Assembly: GCA_033439795.1 (NCBI GenBank)
Contig: JAUTDP010000013.1
Span: 806,001 to 870,000 of the forward strand
Length of the DNA: 64,000 nucleotides
Reading direction: 5' to 3'
Source: Sordaria brevicollis
Taxonomy: Eukaryota; Ascomycota; Sordariomycetes; Sordariales; Sordariaceae
Within the stretch, counting starts at the first letter, position 1, and every line of letters starts with the position of its first letter. Made by a program: the position numbers and the translations under genes. Positions 12,072 through 22,680 of the stretch are shown one piece after another. A model generated the notes under the pieces. The model was not told the origin of the DNA and did no database searches. It was given only the letters and a program-made list of their open reading frames with translations.

Positions 12072-13055
12072 ATGGCGCCTCCTCTTATTACGCTCGAAGA
12101 ACACTTCTTGTCCTCGGCAGTACCCGCGGACCTTAAGCCAAAGTTTTCGGAACAGCTCAAGCATGTTGATGGCGTTTATGACAAGGCCGTCAGCCTCGGT
12201 GCCCTACGTCTCCGTGACATGGATGCTGGCGGTGTTGCACTTCAAGTCATCAGTCACGTTCCAGGTCTTTCTGATAACCCTGTTGCCTGTCATGCGGCGA
12301 ACGACCAACTTGCCGCTATCATCAACGCCAAAGACCAAAGCAAAGGACGTTTCGCTGGGTTCGCTGTTGCAGCCATGGGCCATCCAGTCCAAGCAACTGC
12401 GGAGCTCCGCCGTGCCATCACCGAGCTAGGTTTCGTCGGTGCCCTGGTTGACAATCACCATAAGGGCAAGTTCTTCGATGGGCCTGAATACGAACCCTTT
12501 TGGTCATCTGCAGAGGAGCTTGATGTGCCGATATACCTTCACCCAACCTGGGCCAGCGAAGACATGACGCCGCGCTATCAAGGCAATTTTACACAAGGGG
12601 CGGCCTTGAGCATGGCCTCGAGTGGGCTGGGGTGGCATACCGAGACGGCGCTGCATGTCCTGCGCCTGTTCGCTTCGGGCTTGTTTGACAGGTATCCCAA
12701 GCTCAAGATTATCATCGGCCACATGGGGGAGACGATACCCTTCATGTTGGAGCGAATCCAGGTCTTGAGTCGCCGATGGGGTGACTTCCAGCGAGACTTC
12801 AAAACGGTCTATGACGAGAACATCTGGATCACCACGAGCGGCGTCTGGAGTCTCAACCCACTGAGATGCGTCCTGGCAAACACCAGGCTGGATCACATAC
12901 TGTATAGTGTCGACTATCCTTTTCAGAAGAATGAGATCGGGCTCGAGTGGATCAACGATTTGGAAAAGAGTGGTTTGGTCAGCAAGGAGGGGCTTGAGGC
13001 CATTGCGCATGGGAACGCAGAGAAGCTGCTGAAAGTCAAAGTGCCCGAGTTATGA
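12072..13055 (+). CDS. Amidohydrolase-family (de)carboxylase, hydroxybenzoate decarboxylase-like
   Basis: Single exon, 327 residues, the usual length for the ACMSD / 2,3-dihydroxybenzoate / gamma-resorcylate decarboxylase family of TIM-barrel, metal-dependent, non-oxidative decarboxylases. Visible signatures are the N-terminal L-E-E-H-F (E10/H11), Y-L-H-P (H157), I-I-I-G-H-M-G-E (H217) and S-V-D-Y-P-F (D281), which correspond to the metal and catalytic positions of the family. The predicted substrate is an aromatic acid such as a dihydroxybenzoate or resorcylate, in the cytosol. The gene lies about 2.5 kb from the qa cluster, whose product protocatechuate is a dihydroxybenzoate, so a link is possible but unproven. 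Substrate specificity cannot be read from sequence alone. Confidence 0.85.
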   Translation: MAPPLITLEEHFLSSAVPADLKPKFSEQLKHVDGVYDKAVSLGALRLRDMDAGGVALQVISHVPGLSDNPVACHAANDQLAAIINAKDQSKGRFAGFAVAAMGHPVQATAELRRAITELGFVGALVDNHHKGKFFDGPEYEPFWSSAEELDVPIYLHPTWASEDMTPRYQGNFTQGAALSMASSGLGWHTETALHVLRLFASGLFDRYPKLKIIIGHMGETIPFMLERIQVLSRRWGDFQRDFKTVYDENIWITTSGVWSLNPLRCVLANTRLDHILYSVDYPFQKNEIGLEWINDLEKSGLVSKEGLEAIAHGNAEKLLKVKVPEL

Positions 13056-13383
13056 AGGTCAATGGAACGATTTTGTTGTTTGCGATGGTGTTGTCGAAGT
13101 GAAGAGATGTTTGAGATGAGGAAGTGTTCACGATCAGGATGAGATCTTGCAAGCAGCCCATGTCAACGTGGGGAAATTTTATACGTACAGTAGAGGACCC
13201 TTATAACGCTAAATTTCGGGAACCGGGGAGGCATCCTGACAATTGCGGGGCATGCCGCCTGAAAAATATGCGCTAACAATCAATTCTGCACAAACGCTCT
13301 TGCTCACACCCCGGGGTTCTTTCTATCTCTGGCGTCATCATCGTGACATCGATTTCAGTTTGTTTCCCAACGTGGAAGGCAAG
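13056..13383. promoter_or_regulatory. Intergenic/promoter region of TRAX gene
   Basis: 328 bp between the amidohydrolase stop and the chosen TRAX start. An in-frame ATG at 13243 lies 47 codons upstream; I treat it as leader because the stretch it would add does not look like the family N-terminus. Confidence 0.45.
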
Positions 13384-14603
13384 ATGGACGAAGCACCAGC
13401 ACCAAAACGCGCCAAAATCGTTTCCGAAGACGCTTCCAAGCCAATTGAAAACTCAACCGGAAACAACATGTCTGGTTTTAAGCGCGACAGGCACGGAAAC
13501 GAGAAGAAGTTCAACAATGGACCCCGACCGGCACCCAAGCCAAAGGTGGCCGTCGTAAGAAATGCATACACGCCCATGTTTGAACAGCTACGCGATGAGC
13601 TCGACGCCCACCATGATCGTCGCGACCGCCTGGGGAAGGCTTCGAGGGATGTTACCGGTCTCAGCAAGAAAATGTGAGCAGTAACATAGTCTTTCCTCAG
13701 ACGGAAGAAACTCAACTGACCTTTTTTTTTTTCCCAGAATATTTGCTCTTCAACGGTAATTCACCACCGCTTTACTTTAAGCTCACAGTCACCAGCAGGT
13801 TACTGACTATCTCACGCATCAGAGTCCGCACAATCAACCCCGACCTTCCTCCCCAAATCCAATCCGAGGTGGACTCTCGCCTGGCCGAAATCTCCAAGCT
13901 CCTAGCCACCATGGCCCCAGACGTCCAAGGCATCAACCGCTACCGCTACTCTCGCTCGCTCATGTGCTTAGAGGAGCTCGCCGAGGCACTTACCTTTGCT
14001 CACTACCTCAAGACCCAAACTCTTCTCAAGCCTGAAGAGCTTTCAGCATTTGTGGAGGATCTCACGAGGAAAGGCGCTGCTGTGTTAGGAGAGAAGGAGA
14101 AGGACAACCAGGACAAGGATAAGGATGAACCAATGCCAGACGCGGCCAACGTTCCGGTACCTCCTCCCTCGACCGAGCAGCAGGAGACCACCGGCAAAGA
14201 CAGCAACAACCCAGTAGAGACAGAGCAACAACAACAACAACCAAAGCTAGAACCGCTCATCATGTCAACAACGATAGACGACTACTTCTACGGCGTCTTC
14301 GACCTCTCGGGCGAAATGATGCGCTTCGCGACCACCAGTACAGCCCTGACGGGCAAGATGGCGGGCGCCGAGGACGACGAGCGGACCATTGTCGAGGACA
14401 TGCACGAGCTGGGCAGCTTCTTTGAGATGCTGCCGACCAAGGCCGGCGACAAGAAACAGTGGGAAAAGAAGCTGGACGTGATGCGGCAGTCGGTGAGGAA
14501 GGTCGAGAGGTTGGGGTACGATCGGAAGATTCGCGGCAGCGAAAGGCCAAAGGGCTGGGTACCGGATTTAACGGTGGATCAACCTGGGGAAGATGAGGAG
14601 TAA
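13384..14603 (+). CDS. Translin-associated factor X (TRAX)-like protein
   Basis: Three exons are inferred: 13384-13673, a micro-exon 13738-13755 (18 nt) and 13823-14603, giving 362 residues. The splices restore the contiguous family sequence S-K-K-I-I-F-A-L-Q-R-V-R-T-I-N, which neither single frame contains. Translin and TRAX form the C3PO RNase/ssDNA-RNA-binding complex; TRAX carries the catalytic acidic residues. The core R-D-E-L-D-A-H-H-D-R-R-D-R-L-G-K-A-S-R-D-V-T matches the TRAX N-terminus, and R-Y-R-Y-S-R-S-L-M-C-L-E-E-L-A-E-A the next helix. A long Asp/Lys/Gln-rich insert separates helices in the middle of the protein. The first 45 or so residues are basic. A competing acceptor CTTTCCTCAG at 13700 is not used in this model. 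Confidence 0.85.
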
Positions 14604-15106
14604 TGCAGATGTAATTGAAAACAAAAGGCCAGTAGGCATGTTTGAAACTGTTAGATCGTCGTTGTGGTGTTACTGAGGTGGGTGGGATCACTTCCTGAGC
14701 ACGTGGGGGAAGATCTATACACGCAATACGGCAGCTTTATGTAAGGGAAAAACTCATTCCTGCTGGGTTTGAGAGAAATTTGGAGTCTTGAAAGATGCCT
14801 GCATCAAAATTTATAGACGACCAAGGATATTTTCAATCCATTAGAAATTGGGGAAGTAAAACTCACATCAACTTCGAAACCTCGGATCCTCAAATAATAG
14901 AGAAATACAAGTAACAAAATCAGAATTTGCAACATTATGTCTCAAGAAAGGCCCAATGAAAAAAAAAAAAAAAAACATTTCCTTGTTAATGAAAAGTGAT
15001 TAAGGACTTCTCACAACAATAACATGATAATGTCAAAACAAAAAGAAACAACCCGAAAAAAAAACGACCTGCTTGCAAGAAAGGGGAAAAAAATTGCAAA
15101 AGATCA
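14604..15106. other. Intergenic, A-rich
   Basis: 503 bp between the TRAX gene and the 3' end of the tRNA gene. It contains a poly-A run near 14960-14977 and other A-rich tracts. The A-rich DNA just below 15107 lies at the tRNA 3' end, and its T-runs on the minus strand can serve as the RNA polymerase III terminator. No gene seen. Confidence 0.5.
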
Positions 15107-15212
15107 TGATGAGAGTGGGATTCGAACCCACGCCCTTTCGGACCACGGAACTCTGAGAGGAGATTAAGGGTTAACCTTAACGTGGCGCCTTAGACCGCTC
15201 GGCCATCTCACC
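15107..15212 (-). tRNA. tRNA-Leu(AAG) with intron
   Basis: The minus strand folds as a class II tRNA. The acceptor stem G-G-T-G-A-G-A pairs with T-C-T-C-A-T-C (one G-U), discriminator A. The D arm is GGCCGAGCGGTCTAAGGC. The anticodon stem is CCACG/CGTGG, the loop begins TTAAGG (anticodon AAG, reading CTT/CTC), a long variable arm follows, and the T arm is GTGGGTTCGAATCCCAC. An intron of about 26 nt interrupts the loop one base 3' of the anticodon, and its CCTTAA can pair with the anticodon loop TTAAGG, as expected for a tRNA-endonuclease substrate. Confidence 0.95.
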
Positions 15213-15556
15213 TGAAGTTGTAAGTTTAGTAAAAGCTGTTGCATTATTTGGACATGCTCCGTTGGTCCGGATTCTCTCCGCTTAACACCTCCGTCAAAGC
15301 ATTTTTGACCACTCTGTTTTGAGAGTTCCAGACGCTTTCTCTTTCCTGTTGATGTCTTGAGAAAATTCTCGCTCACCGGTAAGAATACCTCAATCTAGCG
15401 AAGGTGCTAGTGCATCACGCTTTACTGACTTGACACCCACTTTCACCATCTGCTACGAAGTAAGTGACTGATCGAAGCCACCGCAGTGTCAACGACATGC
15501 CGAACGTTCCGGAAGTTCCTTTTCTATTTTCACTTTTTCTCTATCCAAAAGACCAA
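15213..15556. other. Intergenic between tRNA-Leu and qa-1F 3' end
   Basis: 344 bp. It would hold the tRNA 5' flank and the qa-1F 3' UTR. No other feature seen. Confidence 0.5.
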
Positions 15557-18028
15557 CTATTTCTCATAGGCATTGATGTCACTAAAGTTACACCCTGGAA
15601 CAAAGCCAAGGTTCGTCATAAACTGCGGATCAACGTCCACGGCATCCGTATATTCGATCGACGCCAAATCGTCCACCATCGCATCGTAATCCACCGTCGA
15701 GTAGCCAAAATGGGCCATGGGCACGATATTGTGGGAGTTAGGAGGATCGTTCATTGTGGTATCGACGTATGCTGCTGCTGTTTGTGGTGGTTGTGGTGGT
15801 AATGGTGGCCTGGGAGGAGCGCCTCCATGTGTAAGGGCCATCGCGGCTTCGACCAGATGGGTGGTAGGTGGCGGATATGCATTTAGGATGCCACGGGCAT
15901 TAATCGACCCGTAGTGTCGAGGGCCATCCGTTTGGACAACCGTATCGGGGACCGTATTGTCGTTATAGGGGGTGGAATTCGGTAGCCCAATGTACCGACC
16001 GTTGGCCTGGGAGATCGAAGTTGCTAGAGGCTGCTCGAGATTTGCGTTTGCATTTGGAATTGCAGTTGACGGTGGTTCGTACCGTCGTATAGGCTGGAAA
16101 TTATTGTCGCTTTTCCGACCTACTCTGGACCATATCAAGCAGTAGGCAGGCAGCACTTCTTTCAACTGCCTCCGATGCTGGTCTGCACAATGTGATTGCT
16201 CCTTTGCAGCGATGAGAGAGGCCAAAAGGGTGAGGACCAGAGGCGGGACTGCATACGTGCCAAAGCGCTTCTGATACTGATCAAGTGTCTCTATCAGAAG
16301 ACGAGAGAAGTGATCGTTAACGGGCTCGGAAAAGGCCGCTGCCCAAAGATAGAAGGCACGAGTAAGGTATGCTGTCGGCACAAATGCCGATGCTGTATCC
16401 TGAGAAAGGATAAAGACACCAAAGGGAGAATTGTGACTGATTACTTGCTGTAAGCGCGACCTGAACTCCAAGGAAGAGTGCTGCGAAGACATTTGCATCC
16501 TTGGTAGAAGTTCCAGAGCAACCAACTTGGTAACTCTGTAGAGGTGGTTGAATGTGCTCAAAGGATACGCTGGGTTCCTCAACATTTGCAGCATAGTGTG
16601 TTCACCTCCCAAGCCTTCACACGGTGTCCATGGCTCCCATTGATCTTGTCCGTCTTCAGGCAACGGCAGATCAGCAACATCTTCTGGCTTGAGGTGGGCC
16701 GGTACATTGCGCTGTATAGAGACAATGGTATCCAGGATAAAGCACGCGACTTGGAGCGCACGCATTCTTGGCCGTAGCTGGTCATTATCAGGTAGTGACT
16801 GTGTGCGTACAATCAAAAGGACGCGGACCGCAAAGCCAACCAGCAGCCAAGCAGATTCCCAGTCATCCCGTCCGAGGTGTACTAGACAAAGAAGCAACAG
16901 GGCTCTGCAGTGCTGAACCTGAAAAGGGCCATTTTCCGAAGGTATGAGCTTGCGAGCTGTGTCATATAGGTCCGTCGGCGAAGGACTGATGTCACTGACG
17001 CCACCATAAACAGCTGGGGCTGGACTCCCAGAAACCCAAGCGGCAGCAGTAGCAGCGGCCTGGAAAGACGCCAGGGCGAGGGCGCTCCAGAGCTCAGCAT
17101 GAACGCCAGATTCGACGTTAGCAGAGGGAAGCAACAAGCCTTGTTCAGAATACTGGTACAGTGCTTGATACATGTCTTTCTTTTCAAGAATCGGAAGCCA
17201 AGAATGGGTGTAGGAAAAGTAAATATCCAGAAGGCGCCAATGATTTGGCGGCAGCTTCCCTATCCCTGTACTTGGTGGTTGAGTTCCACCATCTGGCTGG
17301 AAACTGGTTTCCGAGTCGTTGGCCGAAATAAGTGGTAGAAACGGGCCTGATCGAGTGTGTGTCTGGACTGTAGCCGGTGCCGAGAAAGACGATTCAGGCG
17401 CATGAGAGGGATCGGGAATGCTTTGCCCGGCTTTCTCAACGCTCAAACCTTGGGACGGGGACGGGCCGTCGTCCGATGGATCTTGGGCGGTCTGGCCCGA
17501 GAGAAGACGGGTGATGGTTTTGTTGACACGACTTCTTCCCCATTTCGCATGCAAGCGTTCTGCAGCAGGCGAGTCCTTGCCGACCAGGAGAGCACCGCCC
17601 CGGCCACTTTCATGGACCAAGAGATTGTGTAGGGCATCCTCGCCGGTGGCGACGTTCTCGAACATCCAAGCAAGAGCCAGTTCGAGTGTGCGGATGTAGC
17701 CCGTCTGGACTCCTCGCTTCTTGGGATTGGCCTGGTAGGTACAGGACCGGCCCTGAGAGACACAAGGGAAGCAGGCGGGCTGTATTCCATCACATTTTTC
17801 GCGTGCAGCTCGACACTGATCGCAGGCTCTCGAGACTCTCTGGCGTTTCGAACGAACGGGCTCAACGGGTGACGTCGTGTCAGGGCCAAGGTCGGGGGTA
17901 CTATTGTCGTTCAAGTTGGACGCAGATGCAAAACGAGGGTCGCTGTTTGCTGGAGTGTTACCGGCAGGGGCATCGGAATGGGCATTGGCTTCGGCAGCGG
18001 CTTCGACCGTCTTGCGTTTGGACGGCAT
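15557..18028 (-). CDS. qa-1F: Quinic acid pathway activator QA-1F (Zn2Cys6 transcription factor)
   Basis: Single exon, 823 residues, close to the about 816 of N. crassa QA-1F. Residues 69-96 form a fungal binuclear zinc cluster C-x2-C-x6-C-x6-C-x2-C-x6-C (C69, C72, C79, C86, C89, C96), flanked by a basic K-R-Q-R-V-S-R and a linker. The middle resembles the fungal-specific transcription factor domain. QA-1F binds the 16-bp qa activator site and turns on the whole cluster, including itself, when quinate is present; QA-1S blocks it otherwise. It is divergent from qa-1S across a 1.8-kb region that carries a near-consensus QA-1F site at 18604. Identification rests on domain structure, length and position in the conserved cluster order. 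Confidence 0.93.
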   Translation of the reverse strand: MPSKRKTVEAAAEANAHSDAPAGNTPANSDPRFASASNLNDNSTPDLGPDTTSPVEPVRSKRQRVSRACDQCRAAREKCDGIQPACFPCVSQGRSCTYQANPKKRGVQTGYIRTLELALAWMFENVATGEDALHNLLVHESGRGGALLVGKDSPAAERLHAKWGRSRVNKTITRLLSGQTAQDPSDDGPSPSQGLSVEKAGQSIPDPSHAPESSFSAPATVQTHTRSGPFLPLISANDSETSFQPDGGTQPPSTGIGKLPPNHWRLLDIYFSYTHSWLPILEKKDMYQALYQYSEQGLLLPSANVESGVHAELWSALALASFQAAATAAAWVSGSPAPAVYGGVSDISPSPTDLYDTARKLIPSENGPFQVQHCRALLLLCLVHLGRDDWESAWLLVGFAVRVLLIVRTQSLPDNDQLRPRMRALQVACFILDTIVSIQRNVPAHLKPEDVADLPLPEDGQDQWEPWTPCEGLGGEHTMLQMLRNPAYPLSTFNHLYRVTKLVALELLPRMQMSSQHSSLEFRSRLQQVISHNSPFGVFILSQDTASAFVPTAYLTRAFYLWAAAFSEPVNDHFSRLLIETLDQYQKRFGTYAVPPLVLTLLASLIAAKEQSHCADQHRRQLKEVLPAYCLIWSRVGRKSDNNFQPIRRYEPPSTAIPNANANLEQPLATSISQANGRYIGLPNSTPYNDNTVPDTVVQTDGPRHYGSINARGILNAYPPPTTHLVEAAMALTHGGAPPRPPLPPQPPQTAAAYVDTTMNDPPNSHNIVPMAHFGYSTVDYDAMVDDLASIEYTDAVDVDPQFMTNLGFVPGCNFSDINAYEK

Positions 18029-18603
18029 GGTTGGGATGAGTGATTGTGTGTATCCGTAGGTGTCTAGGAAGTTGCTAATTCAGGCACACGAAATGCCCTC
18101 GCTGATCCTTGCTTCATGGTCCTCTCGACACCATGACGACGCTGTACTGGTAGCGAGCGCTTCGGAGTCCGATCATGACTTTGGGACAACGGCCGTGGTT
18201 GTGGTTGCGAAAAGGCCGAAGCGTAAAGAGATGTTCAACATGGTTGGTGTTGGTCCAGGTCAAGGGTCAGTGAAGAAGCTGGATGGTAGCGATGGATTGT
18301 TTTGGGTCCGTCACGGCAGTGGAACCGGGATTGGATCTGGTGCGGGGGTAGCTCGGCTTTTTGGCGTGGGAATTTCCAAGGGCGAGAACGAAAGACTCTT
18401 CCTGTCTAATTGTGAAAGAGACATTTCCTAAAGTCTGGGAGCCAGTCAGAGGATCACGGACTCTCGAGAATTGTCGAAGTGGAAAGGCATATCTGTGATG
18501 GTCAGTTAGGAGAACGGACAGATCCGATGTGATGTACGCGTTGGAGTTGTAGACACCGTGAAGAGATCAGAAGGACAGAACAGGAGGCCAAAGTGTGATG
18601 GCA

Positions 18604-18619
18604 GGATAATCATTTATCC
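18604..18619. promoter_or_regulatory. QA-1F binding site, 15/16 match
   Basis: GGATAATCATTTATCC matches the published N. crassa QA-1F consensus GGRTAARYRYTTATCC at 15 of 16 positions (only position 7 differs), with the palindromic half-sites GGATAA and TTATCC intact. It lies 576 bp upstream of the qa-1F start codon and can serve both divergent regulators. Confidence 0.75.
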
Positions 18620-18637
18620 TCTGCTTAAGGTGCTATG

Positions 18638-19162
18638 CCTTGCAAACACCATGTCAGTCCTCAGCCAAAAATCTGGGGTAGGAAACACAAGTTGAATATG
18701 AAATTTAGTAAAGATGGTCCAAACTTTAACCTTTAATAACATCCGCGCAACGAAATGCGCCTAAATGAAATTTACGCTCCTTATAGCTCTCAAAGAGAGG
18801 AATTCAACCATATTCTTATTTTTTTTTTATCTTTAAGATTCATTATAGAATTTCAGAAAAATGTTATTTTTGGTCAAAAATAAATCGTTGCAAACACCAT
18901 ATCAGTCCCCACTTTGCGTTATTTTTCATATTCCTTTACCATTTTCCTTTTTTCAATTACCATTTAATTATTTTTTAAAATAAAGAGAAAATAAGAATAT
19001 AGTTAGATTCCTCTCTTTAAAAGCTATAAGGAGCGTAAATTTCACTTAGGCGCATTTCATTGCACGGATGTTATTAAAGGTTAAACTTTGGAATAGTTAT
19101 TGAAGCGTTGTTGTTGATGTCCACGGCCTTTCGAAGTGGGGACTGACATGGTGTTTGCAAGG
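18638..19162. mobile_element. 525-bp palindromic MITE-like element
   Basis: The outer 23-25 bp (CCTTGCAAACACCATGTCAG at 18638) recur inverted at 19140-19162. Further in, about 110 bp at 18718-18825 (starting near AACTTTAACCTTTAATAACA) recur inverted, nearly identical, at 18980-19090; the few differences are mostly C/T and A/G transitions. A third copy of the outer motif (TTGCAAACACCATATCAGTC) lies in the centre at about 18887-18912 in the same orientation as the left end, so the element looks composite or nested. It has no coding capacity. I could not find a convincing target-site duplication. Confidence 0.75.
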
Positions 19163-19857
19163 CACAGTGTGCTTGGCTGCTGCCTCCCCCCGCCGCTCCC
19201 GTCCTTCAATGAATACAGTGGAAGATGCTTGGGGAGAAACAACCGCCATACCATGTACCGCAATTCTCACGTGCGGTGTACGGAGAACACAACTTGTAAA
19301 TACCAGGTGCTTAAACTGCAATACTCTTTGATAACATTATAATCACAATCATTCCGTCTGATGTTTCATGTACAGAGTTATATATATGCGGAAGACAGGT
19401 ATTTACCCTTTACCTTACCGCTACTATACTAGTAAGATGCACTAACAGTACTTTACATACATGAGAGAAGGCACGCCGGGCCGGGATCCCTTCCATAGGT
19501 TGTTAAAGAGGTATGTACCTAGCTAGCATGGACCTCCATTTCCATCCGGTCGCTCTAGATGGAACTACCTACTAATCAACTGAACCATCATCCCTCCTCT
19601 CTTGCTCCCGACACCACGTAAAGTACCTACTCCACGCCAGATCTTCGACCCGATGACGCCGTTTCCCTGAATACCGAACCACTGCGCGACGAGGACAGAC
19701 GGGCGCGGAATGGACTCTCTTTCGTCCAGACGAGCGGAATCAACTCTGCCATGGCGCATGTGAGAATGCGGCTACCTCTACCACAATCCATGCACCAGTA
19801 TCTGAACTTGAAGACACTACAAACATTGCTGCCGCCGCCGCCGCCGCCGTCACCATC

Positions 19858-22680
19858 ATGAACACCCAGTTCCCGACACGCCATGTCGGGAATATCGCAC
19901 CCCACGAACCTCTACCTTTACCGCCAATATCATCGTCTGTCACTGCCGGAATGAAACGCTCCTTTGCGACCATGGCCATGCTCTGCGCCAACGACAGCGA
20001 CACTGGCAACAGGGACGATGCCAATGCCAGGCGAACACTACCACCACCACGACCGCTTTCCGAGAGTCCAAACACTTCGGCCAACTCTAGAGTGGGCACG
20101 TCTGATATCTTGATCTGCGCCTTTCATATCGATTACTAACATTCAGTCTCCCTACCTCTAGGCTCTTGGTCGGCGCCCAACTCCCCACCCCATGGCGCAC
20201 TGCCGCCGCATCACCCCCTCAAAACCAGCTTCGATCCCGATGCGTCCATTGTTATTGCTGGTATCCGGGGCGCCGGAAAATCTACGCTGGCAATCATGGC
20301 ATCTACCGCCATGAAACGCAAAATAGTCGACCTGGAATCCGAGTTCAACCATCTCACCGGCTTGTCTAGTTCGGCCTACAAGAAAAGATATGGCCCAGCC
20401 GAGTATGGGAGGCGCCAGATCTCCATCTTGCAGAACATCTTGAACCTGCACAAGACCCTCGCCATTCTTGTCTGCTCTTGGTTGGAGCGCGGTGTGCAGG
20501 CCAGATTGCAGGATTTCGGCCTGTCCAATCCCGTTATTTACGTATTGCGCGATGCGAAAGCCATCCAGGCCCATTTGAAGGGTTATGACAAGTCCAAGGT
20601 GGAAGCCCTTCTTGACGCCACAAGTGCTGTTCTTCGCCGTTGCACCCGCTTCGAGTTCTTCAACGTCTCTGAAGAGAGCTTAGACACCCATTCCGCCTCA
20701 ACATCACCGCCCGCCGTTCCGGACCAGCGACATACGGCGCCATACCTAACCCTCAAACGGGCCGAGCGCCACTTTCTCAAGTTCCTGTCTCTGATTCTAC
20801 CAAAGGGGACCATACCTTTCGTCGAGTCCGCCTTTCCCTTGGCTTCCGTCCCCGTCGAGCAGCGCCGTTTTACCTACGCCCTCGCCTTGCCTATATCCAC
20901 CTTCCTCGACAAAGGCGTCGATATCCAGGAGCTCGATGCTGGCGTGGACGCAATAGAGATCATTGTAGATGATCTCTCAACGGGTGAATACGGCACCACG
21001 AGCCCCATGGGCCTTGCGCCTCGTCGAGCGAGCGAGATCAGCCGTGTTGTAGGCGAGATCAGAAGGGATACAGTGATCCCCATCGTTCTTCATGTGGTCT
21101 TTCCAGAAAGAGCATTGTACGAAGAATCTCTGTTGGCCCTCTACATGGCCTACCTGAGCCATGCCTTGAGGCTTGCGCCAGATTATGTGGCGGTCGACCT
21201 GAGCCTCGATTCTGGCTTGCTCAGACAACTAACAGCCGTCAAGGGCATAACCAAGGTAATCGGCGACATGCAACTCGCACAGGTTAATTCGCCTTCTTGG
21301 GGCGATACATCTTGGCTCCAGACCTATCAAAAGGCCCAGAATGTGGGATGCGATTTGGTAAGGATGACCAGACCCGCTTCGAGCTCGAGGGACAATACAG
21401 ATATCCGGCAAATTCAAACTGCAGTTGACGCCGCTGCGGGCCCAAGACTCCCATTGATTGCCTATAATACAGGACGGCTAGGTCGAACATCCATGTGCTT
21501 TAACGAGATCCTTACCCCGGTCATTCCCGAGCCGTTCAGGGGCTGCCTCGGACCTCAAGTCTACACCCAACCTCCGCTTACGGCTCTAGAAGCGACGCAG
21601 GCTCTCTACTCGGCATTTGTGCACGATCCAATGAAGCTGTATGTCTTCGGCGCAAATGTGGGATATAGCTTATCCCCAGCCATGCATAATGCCGCTCTCA
21701 AGGCCTGTGGCATTCCGCATCACTACACGCCCCTTTCCACCACCAACATCGGGACTTTGCGCGAGGTCATTAGTGATCCGCAGTTTGCTGGCGCTTCGGT
21801 CGGGCTACCTTTCAAGGTGGAAATTATCAGTCTCACGCACTCGTTGAGTCGGCATGCAAAGGCCATCGGAGCCGTCAATACCTTGATTCCGGTGCGGCAG
21901 CTTACAGTGGACGGAGGAATTCCTGACGAGGTGTCCATGTTCAACAATATTAGCCAAGCCGGCCCTGTCAAGGCCCTCTACGGTGAGAACACGGACTGGA
22001 TTGGTATCCGGGCCTGCCTCCGTCGCGGACTATCGCCTGCCAATGCCGTAAGATCAACCAGCACTGGTCTTGTCATCGGCGCTGGCGGTATGGCCAGGGC
22101 AGCTGTGTATGCCATGCTTCAGCTGGGAGTCAAGAAGATCCTGATCTTCAACCGAACGTTCCCAAACGCCCGGAAGCTGGTCTCACACTTCGAGAACCTG
22201 TTGGCCAGAGACGCTCTGCCCCTGTTGAGCACAGGGCCACGATCTCACGACAATACCCGATTTCATATCATTCGAACCCGAGACGAACCACTCCCAGAAG
22301 ACTTCAAGAACCCGACCATGATCGTTTCCTGCATACCAACACACACAGTGGACAACACCCCGGACCCTGAATTTACTGTCCCTTTGCATTGGCTCGACAA
22401 CCCCACTGGCGGCATTGTGCTAGAACTCGATTACAAATGTCTCACATCACCCTTACTGGAACAAACACGACGCGAAGCTCACAGAGGCTGGGTTGCGATG
22501 GATGGACTCGATCTACTGCCAGAACAGGGCTTTGCCCAATTTGAACTATTCACCGGACGGCGAGCACCACGCCGGTTGATGAGGCGCGAGGTCTTGCGAG
22601 CATACCCTGATGATCAAGAGCAATCCCATAACGCGCAGTTACAGCCTCGACTCAACAGAATTGCCTCACAAATTTCTTGA
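19858..22680 (+). CDS. qa-1S: Quinic acid pathway repressor QA-1S
   Basis: The main exon runs from 20162 to 22680 (about 839 residues). In order it has a shikimate-kinase-like P-loop G-I-R-G-A-G-K-S-T (20260-20286), a type I dehydroquinase-like middle, and a shikimate-dehydrogenase-like C-terminal part (S-L-S-P-A-M-H near 21670, E-N-T-D-W near 21990, G-A-G-G-M-A near 22080). This is the layout of the last three AROM domains, the known origin of the qa/qut repressor. It keeps QA-1F inactive without quinate. A 5' exon, probably starting at ATG 19858, is spliced in at CTCTAG/20162, but its donor is unresolved: GT at 20066 fits the frame, while the better-looking GTs at 20092 and 20100 do not. 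Expected total is about 910 residues, as in N. crassa (918). Confidence 0.9.

Larger units (their letters stand above)
18029..19857. promoter_or_regulatory. qa-1F / qa-1S divergent regulatory region
   Basis: About 1.8 kb separating the divergent activator and repressor genes. It holds a near-perfect QA-1F site (18604-18619) and, starting 18 bp beyond it, a 525-bp palindromic element (18638-19162). 5' exon sequence of qa-1S may begin in the last 200 bp, where an open stretch precedes 19858. No other gene supported. Confidence 0.7.

Noticed and set aside
18638..18660. Target-site duplication for the palindromic element
   Set aside because: Flanks (GCTATG and CACAGT) do not match at any sensible length, so none is claimed.
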